Shown here piece by piece: positions 6,951-14,347 of a stretch of DNA of 16,547 nucleotides (within the stretch, counting starts at the first letter, position 1; the number at the start of each line of letters is the position of its first letter). A program made the position numbers and the translations under genes. This DNA comes from Burkholderiales bacterium. Its GTDB lineage: Bacteria; Pseudomonadota; Gammaproteobacteria; Burkholderiales; SG8-39. The notes below the pieces were generated by a model. The model did no database searches, was not told the origin of the DNA, and worked only from the letters and a program-made list of their open reading frames with translations. The stretch is from the NCBI GenBank assembly GCA_020846575.1, contig JADLDQ010000077.1:1-16547 (forward strand), read 5' to 3'.

Positions 6951-7023
6951 TACCCTGCTCCTCGTCGATTTCCTGTCCGGCCGGCCTGATGGTGCCGAAG
7001 CGTCACGGGCCTGCAAGCCGCGA

Positions 7024-7776
7024 TTATTCGGATTCGTCGCTGTCCTGCACCTCGACGAACTCGTCGTCGCCGCCGTGGTCGAGAATCTCCTGTACCGACT
7101 GGTTGCGACCTTCCAGGATCGCATCGGCGACGCCACGCGCGTAGAGCCGGATGGCGCGGCTCGAGTCGTCGTTGCCTGGAATGACGTGGCTGATACCCTC
7201 GGGTGAATGGTTGGTATCGACAACGGCAACGATCGGAATACCGAGCTTGCGCGCCTCCGCCACCGCTCCCTTCTGGTAGCCCACGTCAACCACGAACATG
7301 GCGTTGGGCAGGTTGTCCAGGTCCTTGATGCCGCCGAGACTGCGCTGGAGCTTGACGATTTCGCGCTGCAGGCGCAGCGCCTCCTTCTTCGACATGCGAT
7401 CGAGAGTCCCGTCCCCGCTCATCGCGGTGAGGTCCTTCAGGCGCTTGATCGACTGGCGCACGGTCTTGAAATTGGTCAGCATCCCGCCCAGCCAGCGATG
7501 GTCCACGTAGGGGGCGCCGCAGCGCTCGGCTTCCTCGCGCACGATGTCGCGGGCCTGACGCTTGGTGCCGACGAAAAGGACGGTTCCCTTGTTGGAGGAG
7601 ATCTGGCGGATGTACTTCATCGCCTGCTCGAACATCGCCATCGTGTGTTCGAGGTTGATGATGTGTATCTTGTTGCGATGGCCGAAGATGTAGGGGGCCA
7701 TCTTCGGGTTCCAGTACCGCGTCTGGTGGCCAAAATGCACGCCCGCCTCGAGCATCTGGCGCATGGTGGTCGACAT
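7024..7776 (-). CDS. rpsB: 30S ribosomal protein S2
   Basis: Small-subunit protein S2. The 250-residue length is usual. It has the family start MRQMLEAGVHFGHQTRYWNP, FGHRNKIHIINLE, the WLGGMLTNFKT block, and the IPIVAVVDTNHSPEGISHVI block with a conserved Asp. The C-tail is acidic (ends QDSDESE), as is common. ATG 7776 is preceded by GGAGA at a normal distance. It is the first gene of the minus-strand cluster and has its own promoter and a structured leader. Confidence 0.98.
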   Translation of the reverse strand: MSTTMRQMLEAGVHFGHQTRYWNPKMAPYIFGHRNKIHIINLEHTMAMFEQAMKYIRQISSNKGTVLFVGTKRQARDIVREEAERCGAPYVDHRWLGGMLTNFKTVRQSIKRLKDLTAMSGDGTLDRMSKKEALRLQREIVKLQRSLGGIKDLDNLPNAMFVVDVGYQKGAVAEARKLGIPIVAVVDTNHSPEGISHVIPGNDDSSRAIRLYARGVADAILEGRNQSVQEILDHGGDDEFVEVQDSDESE

Positions 7777-7805
7777 GAGGTCTTCTCCGTCAGGGTTGGT
7801 CAGAT

Positions 7806-7853
7806 CGCTTCTCCCACAGACCCCGGCCGCCGGGGCACCCTAACGGGGAAGCG
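7806..7853 (-). promoter_or_regulatory. Structured 5' leader of rpsB (possible S2 autoregulatory RNA)
   Basis: In the predicted rpsB leader, cgcttcccc (from 7853) can pair with gggagaagcg (ending 7806) with one bulged A. This encloses a perfect inner hairpin, ccccgg-cgg-ccgggg, at 7821-7835. S2 is known to repress its own operon through the rpsB 5' region in proteobacteria; assigning that role here is inference. There is no T-tract, so it is unlikely to be a simple terminator. Confidence 0.5.
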
Positions 7854-7891
7854 ACGAAAATTGGCCAGAACGCAGGCCCGGCCAGTCAAAA

Positions 7892-7921
7892 ATGATACCA
7901 TGTGCGCTGCCGGACGCTCAA
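7892..7921 (-). promoter_or_regulatory. Sigma70-type promoter of the rpsB operon
   Basis: On the minus strand, TTGAGC (7921-7916) is followed by 18 bases and TATCAT (7897-7892), then a T-run. Placed about 115 bases before the rpsB ATG, this leaves a leader of roughly 105-110 bases that holds the stem-loop described separately. It is the only good promoter match I saw in the divergent spacer. Confidence 0.65.
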
Positions 7922-7993
7922 GTTTTCCTTGCGCAAACAGGCAATTATCCCAGTGCCCGGGGCTGCGGCAGGGGTGGCCGCCAGCGCCCGGCG

Positions 7994-8012
7994 GCAGGCT
8001 TGCACGGCCTGC
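7994..8012. repeat. Inverted repeat in the map 5' region
   Basis: gcaggc-7 bases-gcctgc, followed directly by two tandem copies of tatggt (8013-8025). Position fits the leader or promoter of map, but no regulator is recognised and no clean -35/-10 pair is present. Confidence 0.3.
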
Positions 8013-8084
8013 TATGGTCTATGGTTGCAGGTACGGCACGCCGGCGGCGCCAGGCCCCCGGCACGGCGAACGCGAAGGACACCG

Positions 8085-8921
8085 ATGGCGATTCACATCA
8101 AGACGGCCGAGGAACTCCAGAGGATGCGGGTCGCCGGCCGGCTGGCCGGCGAAGTCCTCGATTTCATCGCGGCCCACGTGAAGCCGGGTATCAGCACCGG
8201 TGAACTGGACCGGCTGTGCCACGAATACATGGTGGACGCGCAGGGGACGATTCCCGCGCCGCTCAATTACGCGCCGCCAGGCTACAAGCCCTTTCCCAAG
8301 TCGATCTGCACCTCGGTGAACCACCAAGTCTGCCACGGGATACCCGGCGAGCGGGTGCTCAAGACCGGTGACATCGTGAACATCGACATCACCGTCATCA
8401 AGGATGGTTATCACGGGGATTCGAGCCGGATGTTCTACGCCGGCGAACCTTCCATCCAGGCGCGCAGGCTCTGCGAGGTCACCTTCGAGTGCATGTGGAT
8501 CGGCGTCAAAGCGGTGAAGCCGGGCGGGCACCTGGGGGATATCGGCGAGGCCATCCAGCGCCACGCGGAGGCGAACGGCTATTCCGTGGTTCGCGAATTC
8601 TGCGGGCACGGGATCGGCCGGCGCTTTCACGAGGAACCGCAGGTGCTGCACTACGGGCGGGCGGGGACCGGAGTCCGGCTCGAGCCGGGCATGATCTTCA
8701 CGGTGGAACCCATGGTGAACGCCGGGCGCGCAGCAATACGCGAACTGGCCGATGGCTGGACCATCGTGACAAAGGACCACAGCCTCTCGGCCCAATGGGA
8801 ACACACCGTGGCCGTCACGGAATCGGGCTACGAGGTGCTGACTGTCTCCGCGGGCGCGCGCCCCGAACCCGGAACGCGCGCGGCCTCGCCGGACCTGGCG
8901 GGTGCTGTCCACCCGGCCTGA
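8085..8921 (+). CDS. map: Methionine aminopeptidase, type I
   Basis: Removes the initiator Met from nascent proteins, acting with peptide deformylase (a def gene lies 2.7 kb away). 278 residues; family core with metal ligands Asp101 (NIDITV), Asp112 (GYHGDSSRMF), His175 (GHGIGR), Glu208 (FTVEPM) and Glu239 (WEHT), and the substrate-side His84 (VCHGIPG). The start is ATG 8085 (MAIHIKTAEELQRMR). Upstream in-frame sequence back to 7902 is open but unlike the family and is excluded. The C-terminus has about 20 extra residues (AGARPEPGTRAASPDL and on) beyond the usual end. Its stop overlaps the glnD start by 20 bases. Divergent from rpsB. Confidence 0.98.
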   Translation: MAIHIKTAEELQRMRVAGRLAGEVLDFIAAHVKPGISTGELDRLCHEYMVDAQGTIPAPLNYAPPGYKPFPKSICTSVNHQVCHGIPGERVLKTGDIVNIDITVIKDGYHGDSSRMFYAGEPSIQARRLCEVTFECMWIGVKAVKPGGHLGDIGEAIQRHAEANGYSVVREFCGHGIGRRFHEEPQVLHYGRAGTGVRLEPGMIFTVEPMVNAGRAAIRELADGWTIVTKDHSLSAQWEHTVAVTESGYEVLTVSAGARPEPGTRAASPDLAGAVHPA

Positions 8922-11487
8922 AGCCGGGCAGGTCCTTTCGGATCTGCAGGCGCTGCGCCGTTCGCTTCACTCGGGGCGCTCGGCGCTGCGCGAGAGCTTC
9001 GCGAGTAAAGGCCGGCCGCGGGCCATGCTCGCCGCGCACAGCCGTCTGGTGGATGCGACGCTGCGCCGCGCCTGGCGCGCCCTCGCCGTGCCGCGGGAGG
9101 CCGCGCTGCTCGCGGTCGGCGGCTTCGGTCGCGGCGAACTGTTTCCCCATTCCGACGTCGATATCCTGGTGCTGCTGCCCCCGGCGCCGGCCCCTGCGCT
9201 CCAGTCCAAGGTCGAGGAGATCATCGCGCGCCTCTGGGATCTCGGCCTCGAGGTGGGCCACAGCGCGCGCACGGTGGCGCAGTGCGCCGAGGAAGCCGAG
9301 CGAGACGTCACCGTTCGCACCGCCCTGCTCGAAGCGCGCCTGATCGTCGGCAGCCGTTCGCTGTACCGCAGCTTCAGCGACGGTACGCGCGGGCGGCTTG
9401 AACGCCAGGCGTTCTTCGAGGCGAAGCAGCTGGAGCAGGAGCAGCGCCACGCGCGCTACCAGGACAGCCCCTACAGTCTGGAACCCAATGTCAAGGACTC
9501 CCCCGGCGGGCTGCGGGACCTCCAGACGCTGCGCTGGATCGCGCAGGCCTGCCAGTTCGGCCGGAGCTGGGCGGATCTCGCGGCGCGCGGGTTCATGACC
9601 GCCGGCGAGGCCGCCGAGGCCGCGCGCCGCGAGCGCTTCCTGCAGGGGCTTCGCATCCGCATGCACTACGCGGCGGGCAGGCGCGAGGACCGGCTGCTGT
9701 TCGACTTCCAGGACATGCTCGCCAGGCAGATGGGCTTTCAACCAACGCTCGCCAAGCGCCCGAGCGAGCAACTGATGCAGGTCTACTACCGAACCGCCAA
9801 GGCGGTGACGCAGCTCTCGACGATCCTGTCGCAGAATCTCGCGGTAGCCCTGTTCCCCGAATCGCAGGCCCAGGCCCAACCGCTGAACGAGCGCTTCTGC
9901 ATGGCGCGCGAGCTTCTGGACGTGCGCAGCGAGGACCTGTTCGAGCGCGAGCCGCGCGCGATCCTGGAGAGTTTCCTCCTGATGCAGCGCCACACCGAAC
10001 TCAAGGGCATGAGCGCGCGCACGCTGCGCGCGCTCTGGCACGCGCGCGCGCGCATGGACGCCAGGTTCCGGCGCGACCCGGTCAACCGCAGCAATTTCCT
10101 CGCCCTGCTCCAGCAGCCGCGCGGCATCGTGCACGAGCTGCGGCGCATGAACCAGTACGGGATACTGGGCCGGTACCTGCCGGTGTTCCGCCGCATCGTG
10201 GGGCAGATGCAGCACGACCTGTTCCACGTCTATACGGTCGACCAGCACATCCTCACCGTGGTGCGCAACCTGCGGCGCTTCACCATGATGGAGCACGCCC
10301 ACGAGTACCCGTTCTGCAGCGGCCTGATGGCGGGGTTCGACAAACCCTGGTTGCTCTATGTCGCGGCGATCTTCCACGACATCGCCAAGGGGCGCGGTGG
10401 CGACCACTCCGTACTGGGCAAGGCCGAGGCGAGGCGCTTCTGCCGCCGCCACGACGTGCAGCCCGAGGACGCCGGGCTGGTGGAGTTCCTGGTCGAGCAC
10501 CATCTCACCATGTCCGCGATCGCGCAGAAGCAGGATCTGTCGGACCCGGAAGTGATTCGCAGGTTCGTCGAAACGGTGCAGAGCGAGCGGCGACTGGTCG
10601 CCCTGTACCTGCTCACCGTCGCGGATATCCGCGGCACCAGCCCCAAGGTCTGGAATGCCTGGAAGGGAAAGCTGCTGGAGGACCTGTTCCGCGCGGCGCA
10701 CCGGTTGATTCGGGGCGAGGCGCTCGGCTCGGACCAGGACATCCGCGCGAAGCAGGCCGAAGCGCTGCGCCTGCTGCAGCTCTACGGCCTGTCCGAGGGC
10801 GCCCAGCAAGCGCTCTGGAGCAGGCTGGACGTGGCCTATTTCATCCGGCACGACGCCCAGGACATCGCCTGGCAGACGCGCCTGCTGCATTACCGCGCCG
10901 ACACGCAGGCACCGGTCGTGAAGGCGCGATTGTCGCCGGCCGGCGAGGGATTGCAAGTGATGATCTACACCCGGGACCGGCCCAAGCTGTTTGCGCACAT
11001 CTGCGGCTGTTTCGGGACGATCGGCTTCAACATCGCGGATGCGAGGATCCACACCACCCTGCACGGCTACGCCCTGGATACCTTCCAGGTCCTGGGCACC
11101 GGCACGGTGACGCACTACCGCGACATGATCGCCTTGATCGAGCACGAGCTGGCCGGGGCGCTCGCGCCCGACGCACCGCTGCCGCCGCCAGTGCGCGGCC
11201 GCATCTCGCGGCAGCTCAAGCACTTCCCCATACAGCCCGAGGTACACATCCGCCCGGACGAGCGCGGCCAGTACCACCTGCTCAGCGTCGTCGCCGGGGA
11301 CCGGCCCGGTCTGCTCTACAACATCGCCCGCGTACTGGCCGACTGCGGCATCGACCTGCACACCGCGAAGATCGCCACGCTGGGAGAGCGCGCCGAGGAC
11401 GTGTTCGTCGTGAGCGGCGCGGCGCTGTCCAACCCGCGGGAGGTGCTGACGCTGGAACAGGAGCTGCTGGAGATCCTTCACGCGTAG
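8902..11487 (+). CDS. glnD: PII uridylyltransferase / uridylyl-removing enzyme
   Basis: Bifunctional nitrogen sensor: uridylylates PII when glutamine is low and removes UMP when it is high. 861 residues, close to the family's 850-890. Domains in order: nucleotidyltransferase with GGFGRGELFPHSDVD (73-87), the GlnD linker region, an HD domain with His492-Asp493 (HDIAKGRGGDHS) and VEHHLTM downstream, then two C-terminal ACT domains starting near 684 (LQVMIYTRDRPKLFA) and 792 (HLLSVVAGDRPGLLYNIARV). All key residues are present. The start is GTG 8902, inside the 3' end of map, with no strong Shine-Dalgarno, so translation is probably coupled to map. The next methionine (residue 42) is too far in. 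Confidence 0.97.
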   Translation: MLSTRPEAGQVLSDLQALRRSLHSGRSALRESFASKGRPRAMLAAHSRLVDATLRRAWRALAVPREAALLAVGGFGRGELFPHSDVDILVLLPPAPAPALQSKVEEIIARLWDLGLEVGHSARTVAQCAEEAERDVTVRTALLEARLIVGSRSLYRSFSDGTRGRLERQAFFEAKQLEQEQRHARYQDSPYSLEPNVKDSPGGLRDLQTLRWIAQACQFGRSWADLAARGFMTAGEAAEAARRERFLQGLRIRMHYAAGRREDRLLFDFQDMLARQMGFQPTLAKRPSEQLMQVYYRTAKAVTQLSTILSQNLAVALFPESQAQAQPLNERFCMARELLDVRSEDLFEREPRAILESFLLMQRHTELKGMSARTLRALWHARARMDARFRRDPVNRSNFLALLQQPRGIVHELRRMNQYGILGRYLPVFRRIVGQMQHDLFHVYTVDQHILTVVRNLRRFTMMEHAHEYPFCSGLMAGFDKPWLLYVAAIFHDIAKGRGGDHSVLGKAEARRFCRRHDVQPEDAGLVEFLVEHHLTMSAIAQKQDLSDPEVIRRFVETVQSERRLVALYLLTVADIRGTSPKVWNAWKGKLLEDLFRAAHRLIRGEALGSDQDIRAKQAEALRLLQLYGLSEGAQQALWSRLDVAYFIRHDAQDIAWQTRLLHYRADTQAPVVKARLSPAGEGLQVMIYTRDRPKLFAHICGCFGTIGFNIADARIHTTLHGYALDTFQVLGTGTVTHYRDMIALIEHELAGALAPDAPLPPPVRGRISRQLKHFPIQPEVHIRPDERGQYHLLSVVAGDRPGLLYNIARVLADCGIDLHTAKIATLGERAEDVFVVSGAALSNPREVLTLEQELLEILHA

Positions 11488-11533
11488 ATGGCAGGCGCCG
11501 CACCGGGCGCGGGGCGCTGGACGGCACGGCCCG

Positions 11534-11581
11534 CGCAGGCGTCACCCGCGGCATCGCTGTGCGCCCCGGCATGCGCCTGCG
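11534..11581. terminator. Possible stem in the glnD-def convergent gap
   Basis: cgcaggcg (11534-11541) and cgcctgcg (11574-11581) can form an 8-bp stem, with further GC pairing in the 32-base loop. It lies between convergent genes, where a bidirectional terminator is expected. There is no T-tract, so this is weak. Confidence 0.25.
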
Positions 11582-11589
11582 GGCGCCCA

Positions 11590-12126
11590 TCAGTCCTGCA
11601 TGACCTCCTGGCCCGGGAACAGCACATCCACGAACCCGAACCGCGAGAAATCCCGGATCCGCATCGGGTAGAGGATGCCGTCGAGATGGTCGCACTCGTG
11701 CTGCACCACCCGGGCGTGGAAGCCCTCCACGCTGCGCTCGATCGCGCGGCCCGCCGCGTCGAAGCCGCAGTAGCGCAGCCGCCGATGGCGCGCCACCACG
11801 CCGCGCAGGCCCGGAACCGACAGGCAGCCTTCCCATGCATCCTCCTGCTCCTCGCCGATGAATTCGAGAACCGGGTTCACCAGCACGGTATCGGGCACCT
11901 CCTCGGCGTCGGGATAGCGCGGGTTGGCGCGCACGCCGAAGATCACGACACGCACCAGCTCGCCGATCTGCGGCGCGGCCAGGCCCGCTCCGTTCAAATG
12001 CGCCATGGTGTCGCGCATGTCCGCGATCAGGGCGTCCAGTTCCGGCGTCCCGAAGGCCTGCACCGGGCGCGAGCGCTGCAGCAGCCGCGGCTCACCCATG
12101 CGCAGCACCTCCCGGATCACCGGCAT
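11590..12126 (-). CDS. def: Peptide deformylase
   Basis: Removes the formyl group from the N-terminal Met of nascent proteins, metal-dependent. The 178 residues carry all three family motifs: GAGLAAPQIG (46-55), EGCLSVPG (99-106, metal ligand Cys101) and QHECDHLDG (142-150, His143 and His147 ligands, Glu144 catalytic). The start ATG 12126 overlaps the end of mtnP by 10 bases; GGGAG is only one base from the ATG, so initiation may be coupled. It is the last gene of the ligA-to-def run rather than next to fmt, so it may be one of two def copies in this genome (inference). Confidence 0.97.
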   Translation of the reverse strand: MPVIREVLRMGEPRLLQRSRPVQAFGTPELDALIADMRDTMAHLNGAGLAAPQIGELVRVVIFGVRANPRYPDAEEVPDTVLVNPVLEFIGEEQEDAWEGCLSVPGLRGVVARHRRLRYCGFDAAGRAIERSVEGFHARVVQHECDHLDGILYPMRIRDFSRFGFVDVLFPGQEVMQD

Positions 12127-12857
12127 ACTCCCGCCAGCGTTTCCACGACCAGCGCGACCTTGCGCATACCCGCCTCCAGCACCCGCGAGACCGCCTCCAG
12201 GTCCACGCGCGAGCGGCTGTCACCGCGCCCGGCTGCATGGTTGACCACCACCACGATCGCGGCGTAGGGCAGATCGAGCTCGCGGGCGAGCGCGGCCTCG
12301 GGCATGGCGGTCATGCCCACCACGTCCGCGCCATCACGCTCGAGGCGGTCGATCTCGGCCGCCGTCTCCAGGCGCGGTCCCTGCGTGACCGCGTAGACCC
12401 CGCCGTCGCCAGCGGCGACAGCGCAGGTCCCGGCGGCCTCCAGTATCGCCGCCCGCACCTCCGGGGAGTACGGACGGGTGAAATCCACGTGCGTCACCGG
12501 CGCCTCGCCCTCGAAGAAGGTGTGACTGCGACCCCAGGTGTAATCGATGATCTGATCGGGCACCAGTATCGATCCGGGTGCGAGGTCCGCGCGTATGCCG
12601 CCCACTGCCGCCGCCGAGACGACCCGGGTCGCGCCCGAGCGCTTCAGCGCCCAGATGTTGGCGCGGTAATTGATCTCGTGCGGCGCTATGGTGTGGCCGT
12701 AGCCGTGGCGCGCGAGGAACACCGCGGGCACGTTGGCGAGCTGCCCGATCAGCAGCGGTCCCGAGGGTTCGCCGTAGGGGGTGCGCACCACCTGCCGGCG
12801 TTCGGTCTTCATGCAGGCGAGAGCCGACAGCCCGCTGCCGCCGACGATAGCGAGCAT
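12117..12857 (-). CDS. mtnP: S-methyl-5'-thioinosine/methylthioadenosine phosphorylase
   Basis: Purine nucleoside phosphorylase family 2 enzyme. The 246 residues show the phosphate loop VGGSG near residue 5, FLARHGYGHTIAPHEINYRA (48-67), TQGPRLETAAEI (158-169) and GMTAMPEA (181-188). The base-binding position reads VVNHAAG with Asn206. In this family Asp at that place is associated with 6-aminopurines (MTA) and Asn with 6-oxopurines, so methylthioinosine is the likelier substrate, as known for the Pseudomonas enzyme; this is inference. The start is ATG 12857 in TGATG, overlapping the hpt stop by one base. Products would be hypoxanthine, used by the adjacent hpt, and 5-methylthioribose-1-phosphate. 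The gene symbol covers the wider family. Confidence 0.9.
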   Translation of the reverse strand: MLAIVGGSGLSALACMKTERRQVVRTPYGEPSGPLLIGQLANVPAVFLARHGYGHTIAPHEINYRANIWALKRSGATRVVSAAAVGGIRADLAPGSILVPDQIIDYTWGRSHTFFEGEAPVTHVDFTRPYSPEVRAAILEAAGTCAVAAGDGGVYAVTQGPRLETAAEIDRLERDGADVVGMTAMPEAALARELDLPYAAIVVVVNHAAGRGDSRSRVDLEAVSRVLEAGMRKVALVVETLAGVCR

Positions 12858-13402
12858 CAGGTTTGCCTCACGGCGTAGAGCTCGGGCAGATTCCGCCAGG
12901 CGCCCGCGACGTCCAGTCCGCAGCCAAAGACGTAGCGGTTCGCAATCTCCACGCCGACGAAATCGGCGTGCACCGGTTTGTCCCGGCCGGTGCGCTTGTC
13001 GAGCAGCACCGCGATCGTGCAGCTCAGCGCGCCCAACTCGAGCACGCGCGAACGCACCGCCGCCAGCGTGTCCCCGGCGTCCAGGATGTCGTCGAGCACC
13101 AGCACATGCCGGCCACGCACGTTCTCGCCGGGTTCGACCAGCCATCGAAGCTCGCCGCCGGTGAGCCGGTCACCATAACGCGACAGGTGCACGTAATCGA
13201 GCTCCAGGGGGAAGCGCAGCGCCGGCAGCAGCTGACCCGCGAAGTACAGCGCGCCGCGCATCACCACCAGCACCAGGGGATTGTGCGGGGCGAGCGCCGC
13301 GCCGATTTCGATTCCGAGCCGCGCGATCGCCTCGCCCACGGCGCGCTCGTCGCAGAGTCGTTCCGCGCTCTCCAGGACCTTCCATGCCTGCGCCGGTTCC
13401 AC
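12857..13402 (-). CDS. hpt: Hypoxanthine-guanine phosphoribosyltransferase
   Basis: Type I phosphoribosyltransferase that salvages hypoxanthine or guanine to IMP or GMP using PRPP. 181 residues. The PRPP loop is VLVLDDILDAGDTL (100-113), the pyrophosphate loop region has VVMRGALYFAG (46-56), LLDKRTGR (133-140) carries the purine-contacting Lys136, and DFVGVEIANRYVFGCGLD (147-164) is the HGPRT-type base pocket. The start is GTG 13402, preceded by AAGGGGAC at a suitable distance. It overlaps mtnP by one base, and the two enzymes act consecutively. Alternative: a related xanthine or purine PRT specificity cannot be excluded from sequence alone. Confidence 0.9.
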   Translation of the reverse strand: MEPAQAWKVLESAERLCDERAVGEAIARLGIEIGAALAPHNPLVLVVMRGALYFAGQLLPALRFPLELDYVHLSRYGDRLTGGELRWLVEPGENVRGRHVLVLDDILDAGDTLAAVRSRVLELGALSCTIAVLLDKRTGRDKPVHADFVGVEIANRYVFGCGLDVAGAWRNLPELYAVRQT

Positions 13403-13450
13403 CGGTGCCCGTCCCCTTGTGCTCGATCCAGCGCCGCCCGCCCGGCCCGC

Positions 13451-14329
13451 TCAGCGCCTGCCGGCAAGCTCGGCGAGCAGCGCCTCGAACTGCGGCCCGA
13501 CCTCAGGATGCTTGCGCGCCAGCGCCACGGTGGCGGCCAGGTAGCCGATCTTCGAACCGCAATCATAGCGCGTGCCCTCGAAGCGATAGGCCACGGCGCC
13601 GGAGGTCGCGAGCAGCGATGCGATGGCGTCGGTGAGCTGGATCTCGCCCCCCGCGCCGGGCTTGACCCGCTCCAGGTGCTCGAAGATCTCCGGGGAGAGG
13701 ATGTAGCGCCCCACGACCGCGATGCGCGAGGGCGCCAGCGCCGGTTCCGGCTTCTCGACGATGGCGCGGATCCGGTCGACACTCCGATCCAGCGCCACCG
13801 GGTCGATCACGCCGTACTGCCGCGTCTGCTCCGGCAGGATCTCCTGCACCCCGAGGACCGAGCACTGGAAACGCTCGAATACGCCGGTCATCTGCGCGAG
13901 CACCGGCGTGGGCGCATCGATGAGGTCATCGGCCAGCACCACCGCGAAGGGCTCCCGCCCGACGGCCGGCTTCGCGCACAGCACCGCGTGACCGAGCCCC
14001 AGGGGTTCCGGCTGGCGGATGTAGATGCAGTTGATCGAATCGGGCACCGTCTCGCGCAGGACCTTGAGCAGCTCGCTCTTGCCGCGGGCCGCCAGTTCGC
14101 TCTCGACCTCGTAGGCCTTGTCGAAGTGGTCCTCGATGGCGCGCTTGTTACGGCCGGTGATGAAGATCATGTCGGTGATGCCCGCCGCCGCCGCTTCCTC
14201 GACCGCATACTGGATGAGGGGCTTATCGACGATGGGCATCATTTCCTTGGGGCTCGCCTTGGTCGCCGGGAGGAAGCGGCTGCCCATACCGGCCACGGGG
14301 AATACCGCCTTGGTGATGGTGTTCTTCAA
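13451..14329 (-). CDS. galU: UTP-glucose-1-phosphate uridylyltransferase
   Basis: Makes UDP-glucose for polysaccharide, LPS and glycogen-related synthesis. 292 residues, usual length. Nucleotide-binding start VFPVAGMGSRFLPATKASPK (from residue 9), metal and sugar-phosphate region LADDLID (132-138), GLGHAVL (111-117), VEKPEP and GGEIQLTDAI. The start is TTG at 14329 (then KNTITKAVFPVAG), preceded by AAAGG at a suitable distance; no ATG lies near the conserved N-terminus, and the 18-base gap to the ligA stop leaves little room for another start. Confidence 0.97.
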   Translation of the reverse strand: MKNTITKAVFPVAGMGSRFLPATKASPKEMMPIVDKPLIQYAVEEAAAAGITDMIFITGRNKRAIEDHFDKAYEVESELAARGKSELLKVLRETVPDSINCIYIRQPEPLGLGHAVLCAKPAVGREPFAVVLADDLIDAPTPVLAQMTGVFERFQCSVLGVQEILPEQTRQYGVIDPVALDRSVDRIRAIVEKPEPALAPSRIAVVGRYILSPEIFEHLERVKPGAGGEIQLTDAIASLLATSGAVAYRFEGTRYDCGSKIGYLAATVALARKHPEVGPQFEALLAELAGRR

Positions 14330-14347
14330 TCTGCGCCTTTCCGCGAG

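Noticed and set aside
6951..7023. Attenuator or terminator between rpsB and tsf
   Set aside because: Only a short ggccggcc palindrome is present, without a stable stem followed by a T-tract.
7921..8084. Sigma70 promoter for map on the plus strand
   Set aside because: TTGCAC followed by TATGGT has a 14-base or shorter spacing, and aattat lacks a -35 at 17 bases; no convincing pair was found.
7902..8084. N-terminal extension of methionine aminopeptidase
   Set aside because: The frame is open upstream of 8085, but the extra 61 residues are unlike the family, and MAIHIKTAEE matches the usual start.
8815..11481. An 888-codon open frame antisense to glnD
   Set aside because: It mirrors glnD, which has complete catalytic motifs and four domains; the antisense peptide is rich in Gln/Arg/His and shows no family features. 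High GC explains the open frame.
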